The notes beneath the pieces were generated by a model. That model was not told the DNA's origin. It saw only the letters and a program-made list of their open reading frames with translations, and searched no databases. This document shows, one piece after another, positions 5,849 to 6,306 of a DNA stretch of 6,306 nt (position 1 is the stretch's first letter; the number at the start of each line of letters is the position of its first letter). The DNA comes from DAOUKH01 sp034420775 (lineage in GTDB: Bacteria; Chloroflexota; Dehalococcoidia; SHYB01): assembly GCA_034420775.1 (NCBI GenBank), contig DAOUKZ010000228.1, forward strand, positions 1-6,306, written 5' to 3'. The position numbers and the translations under genes were made by a program.

Positions 5849-6306
5849 TTAGAGACCGAGCAGCCGGTCGAGCCCGAAGACGAAGCCCTCGCCCTCGGCG
5901 GCGCGGCGCACGGCCCGCGCGATGCCGGGGACGTAGCAGTCCCGGTTGATCGTGTCGTGGCGGATGCTCAGCGTCTGGCCCGCGATGCCGAAGATGACCT
6001 CCTGGTGGGCCATGGCGCCGGGCAGCCGCAGGCTGTGGATGGTGACGCCGCCGGACTGCCCCGCCCGGGTGTCCGCCACGGTCTCCCGCTCGGGAACGTT
6101 CCGCTCGAAGTCACCGCCGCGCGCGTCGCGCAACATGCGGGCCGTCGTGGCCGCGGTGCCCGACGGCGCGTCGATCTTCGTCTCGTGGTGCATCTCCATG
6201 ATCTCGGCGTGGTCGAAGTGGGGCGCGGCCTGCTGCGCGAGGTGCATCATCAGCACGGCGCCGATGGCGAAGTTCGGAGCCACGACGCCGCCCACGCCGT
6301 AGCGTT
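5849..6306 (-). CDS. dapB: 4-hydroxy-tetrahydrodipicolinate reductase (C-terminal part, cut by window edge)
   Basis: DapB reduces the DapA product to tetrahydrodipicolinate using NAD(P)H. About 151 C-terminal residues are visible, a little over half of a usual ~270-residue protein; the N-terminal nucleotide-binding domain lies beyond the right edge. The visible part begins RYGVGGVVAPNFAIGA, the conserved passage before the catalytic domain. It then has EMHHETKIDAPSGTA, holding the catalytic His-His and the Lys that binds substrate, followed by IHSLRLPGAMAHQEVIFG and QTLSIRHDTINRDCYVPG, and ends in FVFGLDRLLGL, the usual DapB tail. The GTG at 6295 that could pass for a start lies inside the conserved domain, so it is not the real start. 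The gene is the most upstream of the three dap/asd genes seen here, and any operon promoter lies outside the window. Confidence 0.96.
   Translation of the reverse strand, partial: RYGVGGVVAPNFAIGAVLMMHLAQQAAPHFDHAEIMEMHHETKIDAPSGTAATTARMLRDARGGDFERNVPERETVADTRAGQSGGVTIHSLRLPGAMAHQEVIFGIAGQTLSIRHDTINRDCYVPGIARAVRRAAEGEGFVFGLDRLLGL

Noticed and set aside
6293..6306. GTG at 6295 as a start for a 148-residue DapB
   Set aside because: The GTG codes for a Val inside the conserved GVGGVVAPNFA passage, and the frame continues upstream to the window edge.
1..6306. CRISPR arrays, insertion sequences, tRNA genes, att sites or defence genes
   Set aside because: No regularly spaced repeats, transposase motifs, tRNA-like cloverleaf or target duplications were found; the window is core metabolism plus a few regulatory and repair genes.

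Overview
The window comes from a GC-rich bacterial chromosome (roughly two-thirds G+C by eye). It holds six genes, of which the two at the edges are cut by the window. Every gene belongs to a family found widely in bacteria. I see no phage, transposon, CRISPR, tRNA or rRNA signature. The gene set does not fix the lineage. The fused exonuclease/DinG-type protein, the SigK-like sigma factor and the dapB-asd-dapA order would suit a GC-rich Chloroflexota/Dehalococcoidia-like or similar environmental bacterium, but that is only a guess.

Layout. (1) Positions 1-814, minus strand: the N-terminal part of a DnaQ-type exonuclease fused to a DinG-type helicase; it runs off the left edge. (2) 882-1568, minus: a PHP-domain metal-dependent phosphoesterase, probably co-transcribed with (1). 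Its promoter (TTGACC-N18-TACAAT) is visible and shows that translation must begin at a TTG rather than at the upstream ATG. (3) 1731-2375, plus: an ECF-type (SigK-like) sigma factor, divergent from the PHP gene and with no anti-sigma gene next to it in the window. (4) 2376-2536: an intergenic region with a very long GC-rich hairpin followed by an extended -10 promoter for the next gene. (5) 2537-3811, plus: purA, adenylosuccinate synthetase, complete. (6) Minus strand, convergent with purA and ending 7 bp from it: dapB (C-terminal part, 5849-6306), asd (4801-5820) and dapA (3819-4721), transcribed in that order.

How the genes work together. asd, dapA and dapB encode three consecutive steps from aspartyl phosphate to tetrahydrodipicolinate, which supplies lysine and diaminopimelate; the Asd product also feeds threonine and methionine synthesis. 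purA uses aspartate and IMP on the way to AMP, so the right-hand two thirds of the window is aspartate-consuming core metabolism. The exonuclease-helicase suggests DNA repair, and the PHP protein may share that transcript by role or only by position. No undescribed system is evident. The points worth a second look are regulatory: start choice at the PHP gene, the hairpin before purA, the hairpin/TATAAT overlap before dapA, and the apparently orphan ECF sigma factor.
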